DNA of 64,000 nucleotides from Flavobacterium sp. KJJ. Lineage in GTDB: Bacteria > Bacteroidota > Bacteroidia > Flavobacteriales > Flavobacteriaceae. The stretch is taken from positions 372,001 through 436,000 of the forward strand of contig NZ_JARP01000001.1 of the NCBI RefSeq assembly GCF_000708595.2, written 5' to 3'. The notes beneath the pieces are model-generated. The model saw nothing but the letters and a program-made list of their open reading frames with translations, was not told the DNA's origin and did no database searches. The position numbers and the translations under genes are program-made. This document shows positions 1 to 9,187 of the stretch, one piece after another (the first letter of the stretch is position 1; every line of letters starts with the position of its first letter).

Positions 1-1554
1 ATAGGGCTGTTTACCAATGAATTCAGTTCCGTCATTTTCAGTCGTAAGTGTTTTGTATTCACTTTGTAAAGTATAATTCTCAGAAATACTTTTCAGCATG
101 GTTTTATATTGATCTGCAGAAACGAAATCTTTTATAGGCTGAAAATTCATTCCAGAATATCCTCCGTACGTCATGTGACTTGTAATTAATGGATTTTCAA
201 GGTCTTTAGTAAAGTCAACTGTAATATCCATAAAATCATGCGTGATTTCAGTTCCGGGAATCTCAATAAAATTAATTTCTCCAATTCCCATTGATACGCC
301 GGCAAACACCTTTTCTTTAATAAATAATCCGTTGTTATTTCCTAAATAATTAGGGAAAAGCGGTAAACGGTATTCAATTTCAGTAGGAGAAAGGTATTTT
401 TTTATGCCAGGAAAATAGAATAAAAAGTCATTTAGGTTTTCATAGCTTTCAAAATCTTTATCAAAAGGAACTTTGTAACGGCTTGTGGTAAAAACAAGGT
501 TTTGTTCGACTTTAAAATATTTAAAAACAGCCACATACAATTTAATAATATCTAAACTATTTGCCTGTTTTGTACTGATAACATCGCTTAAGTTTTCTTT
601 TGAATCGATGTATTTATCATAAATAATCGTTTTTTTAATCTTGTTTTCGATGTTCCAGATTTGTTCCTGAGGATCTTTAGAATCAGGTATAGAACTGCAG
701 AAAGTGGCAATTGCTTTTTCTTGTTTTTTGTCTAAAACAGGATTGACTCTTTCATAAGTTGTTGTTGCATATTCTTTAAAGTTATTCAAGTTTTTGCCTC
801 CAGAAAATAAGTTGGCATCTAATTTATAACGAAAAAGTTTTAATTTGACATCCCAGTTAGAGTAAGCTTCGTCATCTTTTAAAGCAGTTATGTCTTTTTC
901 AGAAATGCTCCATACTTTTTTGTTTTCGATCTTTTTTTCATCTAAAACAGGCTCGCTTAATCCGTTGTACGATTTGGTTTTAAAAACAAGATGTGCAGGA
1001 GCAATTAATTCAAAATTAAAATCGGCTATAGGATACTGATCTTGCATCTTAATGGTGTTTCCTTTTAAATCTGGAGCTTCTTCTATAATGTACAACTTTT
1101 CGATTAGAGCACCTTTTTCAAGTCCGTTAAGCGCAAAATAGTTGTATTTCATACCTTTTTCCTGATCAACTTCTTCTTTAATGTCTTTTTTATCTAAATT
1201 GATTACTTTTCCATTTTTTAGAATTACACGAACTTTGGTAATCAATACGTTCTCTTCGTCTCCAAAAGGAATATAAACTTTATTATTTCGCTCAATTGCG
1301 TCATCAGAGTTGATGTATTTTTTTTCGTGTATCAAACGATATTGAGTAGCAGTATTTTTATTCACTACAACCTCTATTTTTACATTACGGCTTAGAATAA
1401 TTTCTTTTTCTGTCTCGTACTTTTTCGGAACTTCAATTTTAGTTTCTTTTTCGTTCCAGTCGTAATTTTTAAAACTGTAATCTTGAGCAAAAAAAACCGA
1501 CGTACTCAGCAGTGCGACAAAGGTAAAAATGGTTTTTAATAATTGTTTTTTCAT
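1..1554 (-). CDS. Secreted DUF3857-type protein with degenerate transglutaminase core (partial)
   Basis: This frame is open from the ATG at 1554 to the window edge (518 codons), so the C-terminus is missing. It starts with a signal peptide (MKKQLLKTIFTFVALLSTSV, ending FFAQ), so the product is exported. Residues about 30-230 read like the beta-rich DUF3857 region of the next gene upstream. The transglutaminase-like segment near residues 300-400 (IIYDKYIDS, then KQANSLDIIKLYVAVF and LVFTTSR) aligns with the intact core of that neighbour, but the place of its catalytic GDCKD reads QANSLD. I find no His or Asp where the neighbour's triad residues lie. The start codon shares one base with the upstream stop (TAATG), so the two are probably translationally coupled. 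Function is unknown; a non-catalytic binding role is an inference. Confidence 0.8.
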   Translation of the reverse strand, partial: MKKQLLKTIFTFVALLSTSVFFAQDYSFKNYDWNEKETKIEVPKKYETEKEIILSRNVKIEVVVNKNTATQYRLIHEKKYINSDDAIERNNKVYIPFGDEENVLITKVRVILKNGKVINLDKKDIKEEVDQEKGMKYNYFALNGLEKGALIEKLYIIEEAPDLKGNTIKMQDQYPIADFNFELIAPAHLVFKTKSYNGLSEPVLDEKKIENKKVWSISEKDITALKDDEAYSNWDVKLKLFRYKLDANLFSGGKNLNNFKEYATTTYERVNPVLDKKQEKAIATFCSSIPDSKDPQEQIWNIENKIKKTIIYDKYIDSKENLSDVISTKQANSLDIIKLYVAVFKYFKVEQNLVFTTSRYKVPFDKDFESYENLNDFLFYFPGIKKYLSPTEIEYRLPLFPNYLGNNNGLFIKEKVFAGVSMGIGEINFIEIPGTEITHDFMDITVDFTKDLENPLITSHMTYGGYSGMNFQPIKDFVSADQYKTMLKSISENYTLQSEYKTLTTENDGTEFIGKQPY

Positions 1555-3497
1555 TATTTTTCTAGTAAAATTATGGTTTCGTTATAGTTAGTTTTTAGTT
1601 TTTTGATGGTTTCATTCCAAGGCTCAAAATCGGCTTTGTTGAGTAATAATTTTTTTTGCGCCAAGCTGACATTTAAATATAAAATATTGTTTTTCAATTC
1701 ATAAGTAAAATGCGCTTTCAAATAATCATTGTCTAAATCAAAGTTTTTTGGCAAGTATTTTATGCTGCAGTTTTTAGGAATTTCTAACGCGTATTGCGTT
1801 GTAAATTGGGTTAAATAATCAAATTCATATTGAGCGACTCTATCTTTTGCAATAGTAGCTTTTTCTAAAATTTTATCTAAAAATAAATTCACATAAATTT
1901 CCTTATCGACTTTTACAATATAATTGTCAAGCTCAAAAGCATAATCAATAGAGTAGGGAAGCTCTTTATCATTTAAATTTTCCTCTTTAAAATCTTTTAA
2001 ATTGAATTTATTATTCCCTTTTAAAACCAAAGATTTGATCATTTCTTGGCGCGCTTTGTTCGATGCGTCTCCAATTTGCATCAAAATGTGGCTTCGGTTA
2101 TAACCAAAACGATCCATTTTTGCCGTTCCTGTAAGCTTTGTGTTTTCGATTTTTAAATCAATTTTTTCCTTAACTTCATTTTGATTTGCCAGAACTACAG
2201 GAACGGGATAAATTTTATATTGATCGTTTTCACTGAAAAGAACTTCTTTTCCTTGTATAAAAGCAGTTGGTATTCCGTAACGTGTTTCTTTATCAGTACC
2301 ATCTAAGAAAACGTAAGTATCACCTTTTTTGAAAAGTGCTATCATATGATTGTCTACAGATGGCGTTGCCAAATCATTATACGAATAAGGAATACTGCGC
2401 GTTCCTATCCAGGCGACAGTTACATTTTTTACGTCTGCATATTTTGCCATACACGAAATAATGCTGGCCATATCTTTACAGTCGCCAAATTTTCTTTCGA
2501 ATACTAAACTGGCTTCACGCGGAATAAATCCTTCATAACCATTCTCAAAAGCAATGTATTTAATGTTTTCTTTTACCCAATAAAAAATACTCTTTACCTT
2601 TTCTTCATCTGTACCTTTATCTTTTGTAATTTCTAAAGTAAGCGCTTTTAATTCTGGATCTTCTTTTTTATTAAGGTCTTTTACAAAATCTTTATAATAG
2701 TTGAACAATTCCGGAATATCTCCTAAAACTGGAGTAGTTTTTCCATTTGCAGTATACTCTTTAATATAAAAATCGACATGTGGTATTTGGTATAAAAAGC
2801 CTGGAGAATTATCTTCAAATTTGGCCGCTTGTATGTCAGACAAAGTCCATTTGTGTACCCATTTTCCTTTTTTTTCTGTTTTAGAATAAACGATTGTTTT
2901 GTCTGGATCATTAAAAATTTTGTAGTCAATCACAATATTTTTGTCTGTTCTGACTTCTAATGTAGAATTTTGAATAGGCATTGAACCTCCAAATATAAAT
3001 TTATGAAGCAAATGCGGATCTAAAAATTGCGTTTGATAATTGTATACTTTTTTTGCCCCAGTTTCGATATTAGGAAACGTAAGCTGGCGCTCTTTTACAT
3101 CATTATAAAAAATAGAACTTTGTTCAGACTGTTTTTCAATTGTCTGTGTAACTTTTATCTTTTTCTCTTTTCCGTTTTCATTGATAACGGTATAAGCATC
3201 GTAACTTTTTAGCGGAATTAAATCAGAATAAGAAAACGATTCCTTATTGTTGAAAATTCCGTTTTGTGTTAAAATTATCGATTCATAATGATTGTCCTGA
3301 ATGATTTTAGGAGAATTGTTTTCAATCGAAATATCATACAATTCATAATTATCCAGAACAACTTCGTTGTGATCTGGATATAGATTTTTAATATCCTGAA
3401 AAGATTTTTGTGCTGTACTCGAAATGGAATAAAAAACAAAAAAAGCAATCAAAATAAAAGGCTTATTTGATAATTTCGACCAATTCATCTGAATCAT
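1554..3497 (-). CDS. Secreted DUF3857 / transglutaminase-like protein
   Basis: The 647-residue product has a signal peptide (hydrophobic FILIAFFVFYSISS, cleavage after STAQ), an N-terminal DUF3857-like beta region (about 40-240) and a transglutaminase-like core. The catalytic triad is visible: Cys340 in FGDCKDMAS, His384 in VDNHMIALF and Asp399 in FLDGTDK. The C-terminal third is probably a further beta domain. Location should be periplasm or outer surface. The family is widespread in Bacteroidota but its substrate is not known; peptide or amide chemistry is inferred from the fold. The start overlaps the upstream MORN-protein gene by 35 nt; an ATG at 3488 is an equally good start and would shorten the overlap to 26 nt. 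The stop overlaps the next start by one base, so this is the middle gene of an operon. Confidence 0.88.
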   Translation of the reverse strand: MIQMNWSKLSNKPFILIAFFVFYSISSTAQKSFQDIKNLYPDHNEVVLDNYELYDISIENNSPKIIQDNHYESIILTQNGIFNNKESFSYSDLIPLKSYDAYTVINENGKEKKIKVTQTIEKQSEQSSIFYNDVKERQLTFPNIETGAKKVYNYQTQFLDPHLLHKFIFGGSMPIQNSTLEVRTDKNIVIDYKIFNDPDKTIVYSKTEKKGKWVHKWTLSDIQAAKFEDNSPGFLYQIPHVDFYIKEYTANGKTTPVLGDIPELFNYYKDFVKDLNKKEDPELKALTLEITKDKGTDEEKVKSIFYWVKENIKYIAFENGYEGFIPREASLVFERKFGDCKDMASIISCMAKYADVKNVTVAWIGTRSIPYSYNDLATPSVDNHMIALFKKGDTYVFLDGTDKETRYGIPTAFIQGKEVLFSENDQYKIYPVPVVLANQNEVKEKIDLKIENTKLTGTAKMDRFGYNRSHILMQIGDASNKARQEMIKSLVLKGNNKFNLKDFKEENLNDKELPYSIDYAFELDNYIVKVDKEIYVNLFLDKILEKATIAKDRVAQYEFDYLTQFTTQYALEIPKNCSIKYLPKNFDLDNDYLKAHFTYELKNNILYLNVSLAQKKLLLNKADFEPWNETIKKLKTNYNETIILLEK

Positions 3498-6400
3498 ATT
3501 TTTTTGTTGCTATTAGTTTGCCAGCATTATAAATTAATGTATTTCCGTGCAGTTCGTCACTTCTTAAAGAGACATCAGCCCAAAGATTTCCGTCTTCCTT
3601 AAAGTATTGCTGCTGTCCTTCAAAAGAATTATTTATAAAGTGTTCTTTTTTATAAGGTTTTCCATTAGCATAATACTCAATTCTGTCTCCTTCTAAATTG
3701 CTGTTTTTATAAGTGCATTCATATTCTAATTTTCCTTCAACACTGTTGATGATGAATTTACCGTTAAAACTTCCTTTGCTTATAGCAAATTGAATTGCAA
3801 TTTTTCCGTTTGGATATGAAGATGAAATTTCAGCTGTTTGGTTCTCAATGTTTACTTTGTCGTTTAATTCGCCCGTTTTGCTTTTTCTGATAAAATATTT
3901 TGGCATATTGTTCTCATAACCAAGAATTACCAAAGGTTCGCCTTTTTGATTGTAATATATAGTTTCTCCCTCAATTGCATCGTTTACCTGTGTATATTCC
4001 ATCATCTTCGATTTGTTGTTGTAATAACGAATGGTTTTTCCGTTTTCACTGCCAAAAGTATATTCTTCTGTCAGCCTTAAATTTCCAACATAATCGTAAT
4101 ATTTGTTAAGACCGTTTAATTTGCCACAATAGTAGCTTTTCTCAAATAAAAGAGATCCTATAGGACTATATTTTTTATATGAATTATGAAGAAGCCCGTT
4201 AATGTATTCAGCTTCGATTATGTTCGTTTTAAATTTGTCTTGAGAGATAAGTTTTCCATTCAAAATTCCATTTTTCAATTCATAATTTTTGGTATAAATA
4301 CCGCCATTAAACGAATAATTAAATTTTCCGGATTTGTTTTTATAATCAATTTCATTTTCCAGTTTTCCTTTAGAATCAAATGTTTTTCGGCTTGCCACAT
4401 AACTGTTTATGTAATGATCGATAATCGAGATATTTCCATCTTGAGAGTAAGTGTATTTATCATAAGCAACATCATTTGCTATCATATAACCTTCAGTACT
4501 TACTGCGCCGTCAGCATAAAAAGTTTTAAAAGGTCCGTTTTGCTGTCCTTTTTCATAGTTATAAAGCTGATTTACTTTGTCTCCGTCATAAACTTCGTAG
4601 CGGCCACTGATGGTATCATTTTTAAAATTGCTAATGCTTGACAATTGGCCATTTGTGTTGTAATTTGTACTTAGGCCTTCTGTTTTTCCATTAATATAAA
4701 ACTCTTTTAGTCGTGTTACTCCAGATGAAAATAAATAATTCCATTCGCCTGTTTTTTTGCCTTTTTCAAAAGCACCTTTAATTCTAGGAGTACCGTCAAA
4801 ATTTTTCATTTCAAAAGTTTTCTTAGTAACATTTACTTCGGTTCCTTTTGGAGCAATTGCAGTAAATTGAGTGCCTGATTTTAATTCACCGCCTTTGTGT
4901 TTTTCTTCAAAATATTTATTTCCGTAAGTATCAAAACAACTGTAGGTTTCAAGTTCTCCTTTATTATTGTAAATACTTTCAAATGATTTTTTACCATTTT
5001 GAAAGTATTCTGTAGATTTCAGGATAGATCCTAAAGCACAAATATTTTCTTTTTCCAGTGTTTTATTTGAATAATATGATTTGTAACTTCCTTCGATAAA
5101 ACCATTTTTGTAAACGGCTTCAGCTTTGATCGTTTTGCCGTCAAAATATTCTAAATAGTTTCCTTCAATTTTATTATCTAAGCAGTTATAAGTTTCTGTC
5201 AGCGCTCCAGATTCGTCGTAAGAGTTGTATTTTCCGCTTAGTTTTCCGTTTGCATAATCTATTTCATTTTTTTTAGTTCCAACTTCATACAAACAAACCA
5301 GAGTTCCGTTTCGTTCCCCTTCTGTAAAATTTATTTCACAGTTTTTTCCGCCATTTGGGAAATAAGAAGTACTAATGCCGTCAAGCTTATCGTCTTTATA
5401 ATTCTCTGTTAAAGCTATATTTCCGTTTTCGTAATAAGTAGTTCTCTTTCCATTTAATTTTCCTGCAGTAAAATATTTTTCTTCTATAAGCTTGCCTTTT
5501 TCATCATAATATTTTTGAAGACCGTCAAGAAGTCCATCTTTAAAATTAAGTTCTCCATTTAAATTTCCAAGTACATTTAGATATTTGCTTTTTCCCTGAA
5601 ATTCTCCATTTATTTGCGGTCCAATTATAAAAGGTCTTTCATTTCTAACAGAAACTACGACATCTTCAACATTTCCAAAAACATCTAACTTTCTTTTTCC
5701 AAAAGAAGACCAAAAATCTTTCAAGAGATAATCATCACGAAAAGAAGTCATTTTTTTCTTTTGTTTAGCTAATTCTTTACCAATTTTGTCTTCCATAGAA
5801 AGCAAACTGTAATAAGAATATCCTTCTAACTGATTTTTTGCAACAAGATCTTTAACCCATGGAAGATATGTAGTTTCAAAAAAACCATCGCTCATTTTGT
5901 GTTCTGCAGCATATTCTGCAACGGCTTGTACCTGACGTGTTATAACATCATCAATACTTGATTTTATTTTGTATACTTTTTTTAGAGGTAATTGATTTCG
6001 TAAAATGGTTTCGATCTCTTCGAAATTATCTCCAGATTTTGAAAAAACCAGTTTGTTTTCCTCCAGATAATTTTGTCCAAAATTAGCATTCAGGTTTAAA
6101 ACTGCCTGACTCGCAAATTGACCGGTTGGAGCAATAACAAGATAACTCATCATGGCAAGAGTTCCTTCTACAATTTTTCCGTTTTCAAAAGCCATTATTC
6201 CTAATAAATAATGAGATCCCGCATGATTTGGATCATTTGTAATAATACGCTCTAAAAGCTCAAGAGCCTTTTGATTTTCTTTTTTTCTAATATATAAGAT
6301 TGCGAAATTGTATAGAAAAGGAGAATAATTTGGCATATATTTTTCGCCCTCCTTGAAGATTTTTTCAGATAAATCGTATTCCTTTTCGTTGCTTAAAAAA

Positions 6401-6717
6401 ATAGCGTACATTTTATACAATTCTGGATATTCCTGCATTTTACCATTTGCATATAAATTTTCCAGAAGTGATTTTAACTCGCTTTTCTTTTCTTGAGCGC
6501 TGAGTGTTAAACCTATTTCGTATTGTGCATTTAGATATCTAGGATCTATTTTGCTGATTTTATTATATTCTTTTAGGGCTTCATCGTATTTTTTATCGTT
6601 ATAGAAGTTGTTCCCCTTACTAATTATAGAATCATTGTTGTAAACGTAAGCATAATCAGTTTGTGCATAGTTTTTTGAAAATGAAACTAAAAAAAACACC
6701 AATAAAATTTTCTTCAT
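3463..6717 (-). CDS. Secreted TPR and MORN-repeat protein, 1084 residues
   Basis: A signal peptide (MKKILLVFFLVSFSKNYAQ) precedes an N-terminal TPR-like helical region (about residues 30-210; YDEALKEYNKISKIDPRYLNAQYEIG is TPR-like) and then, from about residue 370 to the end, more than twenty MORN_2-type repeats of the pattern YYxNGxxxxxxxYxNGxxxG, for example NGKRTTYYENGNIALTENY. Such repeats are often named YwqK-family antitoxin, but nothing here suggests a toxin-antitoxin pair. It is the promoter-proximal gene of the operon with the two DUF3857 proteins. A TAnnTTTG-type -7 box reads on the minus strand at 6735-6742, 18 bases before the ATG, without a clear TTG partner. The product is probably a periplasmic or surface scaffold; partners are unknown. 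Confidence 0.85.
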   Translation of the reverse strand: MKKILLVFFLVSFSKNYAQTDYAYVYNNDSIISKGNNFYNDKKYDEALKEYNKISKIDPRYLNAQYEIGLTLSAQEKKSELKSLLENLYANGKMQEYPELYKMYAIFLSNEKEYDLSEKIFKEGEKYMPNYSPFLYNFAILYIRKKENQKALELLERIITNDPNHAGSHYLLGIMAFENGKIVEGTLAMMSYLVIAPTGQFASQAVLNLNANFGQNYLEENKLVFSKSGDNFEEIETILRNQLPLKKVYKIKSSIDDVITRQVQAVAEYAAEHKMSDGFFETTYLPWVKDLVAKNQLEGYSYYSLLSMEDKIGKELAKQKKKMTSFRDDYLLKDFWSSFGKRKLDVFGNVEDVVVSVRNERPFIIGPQINGEFQGKSKYLNVLGNLNGELNFKDGLLDGLQKYYDEKGKLIEEKYFTAGKLNGKRTTYYENGNIALTENYKDDKLDGISTSYFPNGGKNCEINFTEGERNGTLVCLYEVGTKKNEIDYANGKLSGKYNSYDESGALTETYNCLDNKIEGNYLEYFDGKTIKAEAVYKNGFIEGSYKSYYSNKTLEKENICALGSILKSTEYFQNGKKSFESIYNNKGELETYSCFDTYGNKYFEEKHKGGELKSGTQFTAIAPKGTEVNVTKKTFEMKNFDGTPRIKGAFEKGKKTGEWNYLFSSGVTRLKEFYINGKTEGLSTNYNTNGQLSSISNFKNDTISGRYEVYDGDKVNQLYNYEKGQQNGPFKTFYADGAVSTEGYMIANDVAYDKYTYSQDGNISIIDHYINSYVASRKTFDSKGKLENEIDYKNKSGKFNYSFNGGIYTKNYELKNGILNGKLISQDKFKTNIIEAEYINGLLHNSYKKYSPIGSLLFEKSYYCGKLNGLNKYYDYVGNLRLTEEYTFGSENGKTIRYYNNKSKMMEYTQVNDAIEGETIYYNQKGEPLVILGYENNMPKYFIRKSKTGELNDKVNIENQTAEISSSYPNGKIAIQFAISKGSFNGKFIINSVEGKLEYECTYKNSNLEGDRIEYYANGKPYKKEHFINNSFEGQQQYFKEDGNLWADVSLRSDELHGNTLIYNAGKLIATKKYDSDELVEIIK

Positions 6718-6881
6718 TACAGATTTAGGTTTTTCAAATATAAAAATTTTGACCTAAATTGTATCGATTATAGGTATTTCTTTATTAATTATTTTTTAAA
6801 TATCTTAAAATTATAGAATTAGCGTTGTAATGTCTTGATTTTACTGTGATATTAATATTGTTGATATTTGGTTATTCTCTA

Positions 6882-6926
6882 TAAAAAAACAACGGCAATA
6901 AGTTCAATAAACTTATCGCCGTTGTT
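6882..6926 (-). terminator. Intrinsic terminator after the DUF4268 gene
   Basis: Arms at 6888-6904 and 6910-6926 pair over 17 bp with a 5-nt loop. The single mismatch seen on the plus strand becomes a G-U pair in the minus-strand RNA, and a run of T follows on the minus strand, so it works for the gene ending at 6974. Confidence 0.8.
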
Positions 6927-6973
6927 GTAAAAACTTAGTCCCTAAACTCGGGATAGTAACTGTGCAAAAGGAC

Positions 6974-7408
6974 TTACTCAATATCTTTAATAAACTCATC
7001 ATATTCTAAATAGAACATTTCGAGCGCATGCATTTTTTCGAAAAAGAAATCAAAAATAGCATCCCAATTATTTCTATTACTAAAACCTACGCCTTCTTTC
7101 TCTACCCAAATTCGGCTAATTGTTTTGCCGCTTTCCAAAGTGTGATTTTTTTCGAAAACCAAATCTTTGATAAATTCTTCTTCCAAAATATTTTTTAAAG
7201 CTTCTACTTTTTCATAATAAGCATTTCGCTTCTCATCACTTCTGTGTTCGATGTCAATTAAAACTTGAGCTTTTTTATTATCCACATAAAATTTAAAAGA
7301 GAAATCTTTAATCTTGGTGTCATAAAGAACCCATTTGCGCGGATATTTCTCGGCGAAAGCCACCCAAAATTCTCTTTTTATCTTTTGTGATTCTTCTCTA
7401 CTGTACAT
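6974..7408 (-). CDS. DUF4268 family protein
   Basis: This is a 144-residue soluble protein without signal peptide or membrane segment. It is rich in charged and aromatic residues (IKREFWVAFAEKYPRKW near the N-terminus, VLIDIEHRSDEKR in the middle, FDFFFEKMHALEMFYLEYDEF at the end) and matches what I know of DUF4268. Some DUF4268 proteins resemble nuclease or restriction-associated domains, but I see no catalytic motif here. It is a single gene, divergent from the Nudix gene and followed by its own terminator. Function unknown. Confidence 0.75.
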   Translation of the reverse strand: MYSREESQKIKREFWVAFAEKYPRKWVLYDTKIKDFSFKFYVDNKKAQVLIDIEHRSDEKRNAYYEKVEALKNILEEEFIKDLVFEKNHTLESGKTISRIWVEKEGVGFSNRNNWDAIFDFFFEKMHALEMFYLEYDEFIKDIE

Positions 7409-7499
7409 TTTTAAGGCTTTGGTTTTAGAAAACTTGTAGAAACGCGTTTTCTAGACTATATTTATATTTTATTTGAAAGTACAAAAATAAACTTTGATT

Positions 7500-8150
7500 A
7501 TGGATTTTCAAGATTTTTTGCAATATGTTCCTAATTTAATTCCAGTTGAACTTCCGGCGACTTTTGCGCATATTAAAATGGCACCAAAAGGCAGAATAGA
7601 AGAGCTTAAAAGTCTTGATATAACATCAAAAAATCCTAGAATTGCGGCGGTGATGATGTTATTTTACCCTAAAAATGAAGAAACACATTTAGTTTTGATT
7701 GTTCGAAATGCTTATAATGGTGTGCATTCATCACAAATTGCCTTTCCGGGAGGAAAATATGAAACCACAGATGTTAATTTCGAAGCTACTGCTTTAAGAG
7801 AAACGCATGAAGAAGTGGGAGTTCTTCCTGAACAAATTGAAGTGATCAAGGAGTTCTCGCCAATGTACATTCCGCCAAGTAATTTTTTGGTTCATCCCTT
7901 TTTGGGAATTGCGAAAGAAGAACTTTTGTTTTCTCCAGATGTTCGAGAAGTTGCCTCTATTATAGAACTGCCTTTGTCTGTTTTTTTAGATGATGAAATT
8001 ATTATCGAAGCCACGTTGTCAACTTCTTATGGTGCCAATGTTTTAGTGCCGGCGTTTAATATTCAAAATCATGTTGTTTGGGGAGCAACAGCTATGATCT
8101 TAAGCGAACTTAGAGATGTTTTGAAAACAACTTTTAACGAAAATCTGTAA
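7500..8150 (+). CDS. Nudix hydrolase, CoA pyrophosphatase-like
   Basis: The 216-residue protein carries a complete Nudix box: GGKYETTD followed by EATALRETHEEVGV, matching GX5EX7REUXEEXGU. The preceding stretch (LVLIVRN, then SSQIAFPGGKYE) resembles the UPF0035 signature of the CoA pyrophosphatase (NudL/YeaB) branch, so hydrolysis of CoA or a related nucleotide diphosphate in the cytoplasm is likely. I chose the ATG at 7500; an in-frame TTG at 7494 would add two residues but is not needed. It is expressed away from the DUF4268 gene, and its downstream neighbour has its own promoter. Confidence 0.87.
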   Translation: MDFQDFLQYVPNLIPVELPATFAHIKMAPKGRIEELKSLDITSKNPRIAAVMMLFYPKNEETHLVLIVRNAYNGVHSSQIAFPGGKYETTDVNFEATALRETHEEVGVLPEQIEVIKEFSPMYIPPSNFLVHPFLGIAKEELLFSPDVREVASIIELPLSVFLDDEIIIEATLSTSYGANVLVPAFNIQNHVVWGATAMILSELRDVLKTTFNENL

Positions 8151-8216
8151 AAACATAAATTTAACAATTTGATATTCATTGTGATAGTAATTTATTTCTG
8201 AAATTGTTTAGTACTA

Positions 8217-8245
8217 TTGCTAAAAGAATAATTTTTGTATGTTTG
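8217..8245 (+). promoter_or_regulatory. Predicted promoter of the acyltransferase gene
   Basis: TTG at 8217-8219 is separated by 18 bases from TATGTTTG at 8238-8245, matching the Bacteroidota TTG / TAnnTTTG promoter pattern with the usual spacing. The next ATG is at 8276. Confidence 0.55.
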
Positions 8246-8275
8246 CGACGTAATAAAAAAACACAATAAACAGCT

Positions 8276-9085
8276 ATGGGATTGTTTAAACGAAATCCTT
8301 TTGGACATATATTATTCATCAAGAAGTGGTTAATCCGAATTTTAGGAGCCATGACTCATAGAAGATATAGAGGTTTTAATGATTTGCAGATTGACGGATC
8401 TGAAATTATTAAGACATTGCCAGATACAAATGTTCTGTTTATATCCAATCATCAAACTTATTTTGCTGATGTGGTGGCGATGTTTCATGTGTTTAACGCA
8501 AGTTTAAGCGGACGTCAAGATACCATTAAGAACATTGGCTATTTATGGGAGCCTAAAATGAATATCTATTATGTCGCGGCCAAAGAAACAATGCATGCTG
8601 GTTTATTACCGAGAATTTTAGCATATGTTGGAGCAATTACTGTTGAAAGAACATGGCGCGCAAAAGGTGTTGATGTAACCGAAAAACGCGATGTCAACCC
8701 AAATGACACAGAAAATATTAAAATTGCTCTCGAAGATGGCTGGGTAATTACGTTTCCGCAGGGAACGACCAAATCGTTTAAACCTGTTCGTAAAGGAACT
8801 GCACATATTATTAAACAGCATAAGCCAATTGTCATTCCGATAGTTATTGACGGTTTCCGCCGTTCGTTTGATAAAAAAGGATTACGAATGAAAAAGAAAG
8901 GAATTCTGCAATCATTCATCATCAAAGAACCACTCGATATTGATTATGAAAACGATACCATCGACCAAATCGTAGAAAAAGTAGAATACGCAATCGAACA
9001 GCATCCATCATTCTTAAAAGTTATTCCAGCCGAAGAAATCAAAGCACAGGAAGAACTTAATAAGTTAAGACAATGGGATTACTAA
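8276..9085 (+). CDS. PlsC-like 1-acyl-glycerol-3-phosphate acyltransferase
   Basis: The 269-residue protein belongs to the PlsC/LPLAT superfamily of membrane-associated acyltransferases. Block I reads SNHQTYFADVV near residue 60, and block III reads FPQGTTKS near residue 160; IVIPIVIDGF is the block IV-like strand. Two details differ from the canonical enzyme. There are five residues rather than four between the catalytic His and Asp, and the block III Glu (FPEG) is Gln. I believe this is a branch typical of Flavobacteriia. It may act on lysophospholipids or on another acyl acceptor. The N-terminus (KKWLIRILGAM) is amphipathic or weakly hydrophobic. It is monocistronic with its own predicted promoter. 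Confidence 0.82.
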   Translation: MGLFKRNPFGHILFIKKWLIRILGAMTHRRYRGFNDLQIDGSEIIKTLPDTNVLFISNHQTYFADVVAMFHVFNASLSGRQDTIKNIGYLWEPKMNIYYVAAKETMHAGLLPRILAYVGAITVERTWRAKGVDVTEKRDVNPNDTENIKIALEDGWVITFPQGTTKSFKPVRKGTAHIIKQHKPIVIPIVIDGFRRSFDKKGLRMKKKGILQSFIIKEPLDIDYENDTIDQIVEKVEYAIEQHPSFLKVIPAEEIKAQEELNKLRQWDY

Positions 9086-9187
9086 ATTTCGGATTTTAGA
9101 TTTTTTCTAGTTTCACTAATTCGAATTTCTATATTGAAGTTTTAAAAAACCTTTGCCGCTTTGCAGCTCTGATTCTTTGTGCCTTTC

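Noticed and set aside
4186-4641. Plus-strand open frame of 151 codons inside the MORN-protein gene
   Set aside because: It is antisense to a repeat-rich gene whose own frame is complete, with a hydrophobic composition typical of antisense frames and no leader.
3463-6717. Name YwqK-family antitoxin for the MORN-repeat protein
   Set aside because: The repeats are generic MORN_2; no toxin gene is near and the protein is exported.
8569-8925. Minus-strand 118-codon frame inside the PlsC-like gene
   Set aside because: Antisense shadow of a well-supported acyltransferase gene; no family features and no promoter.
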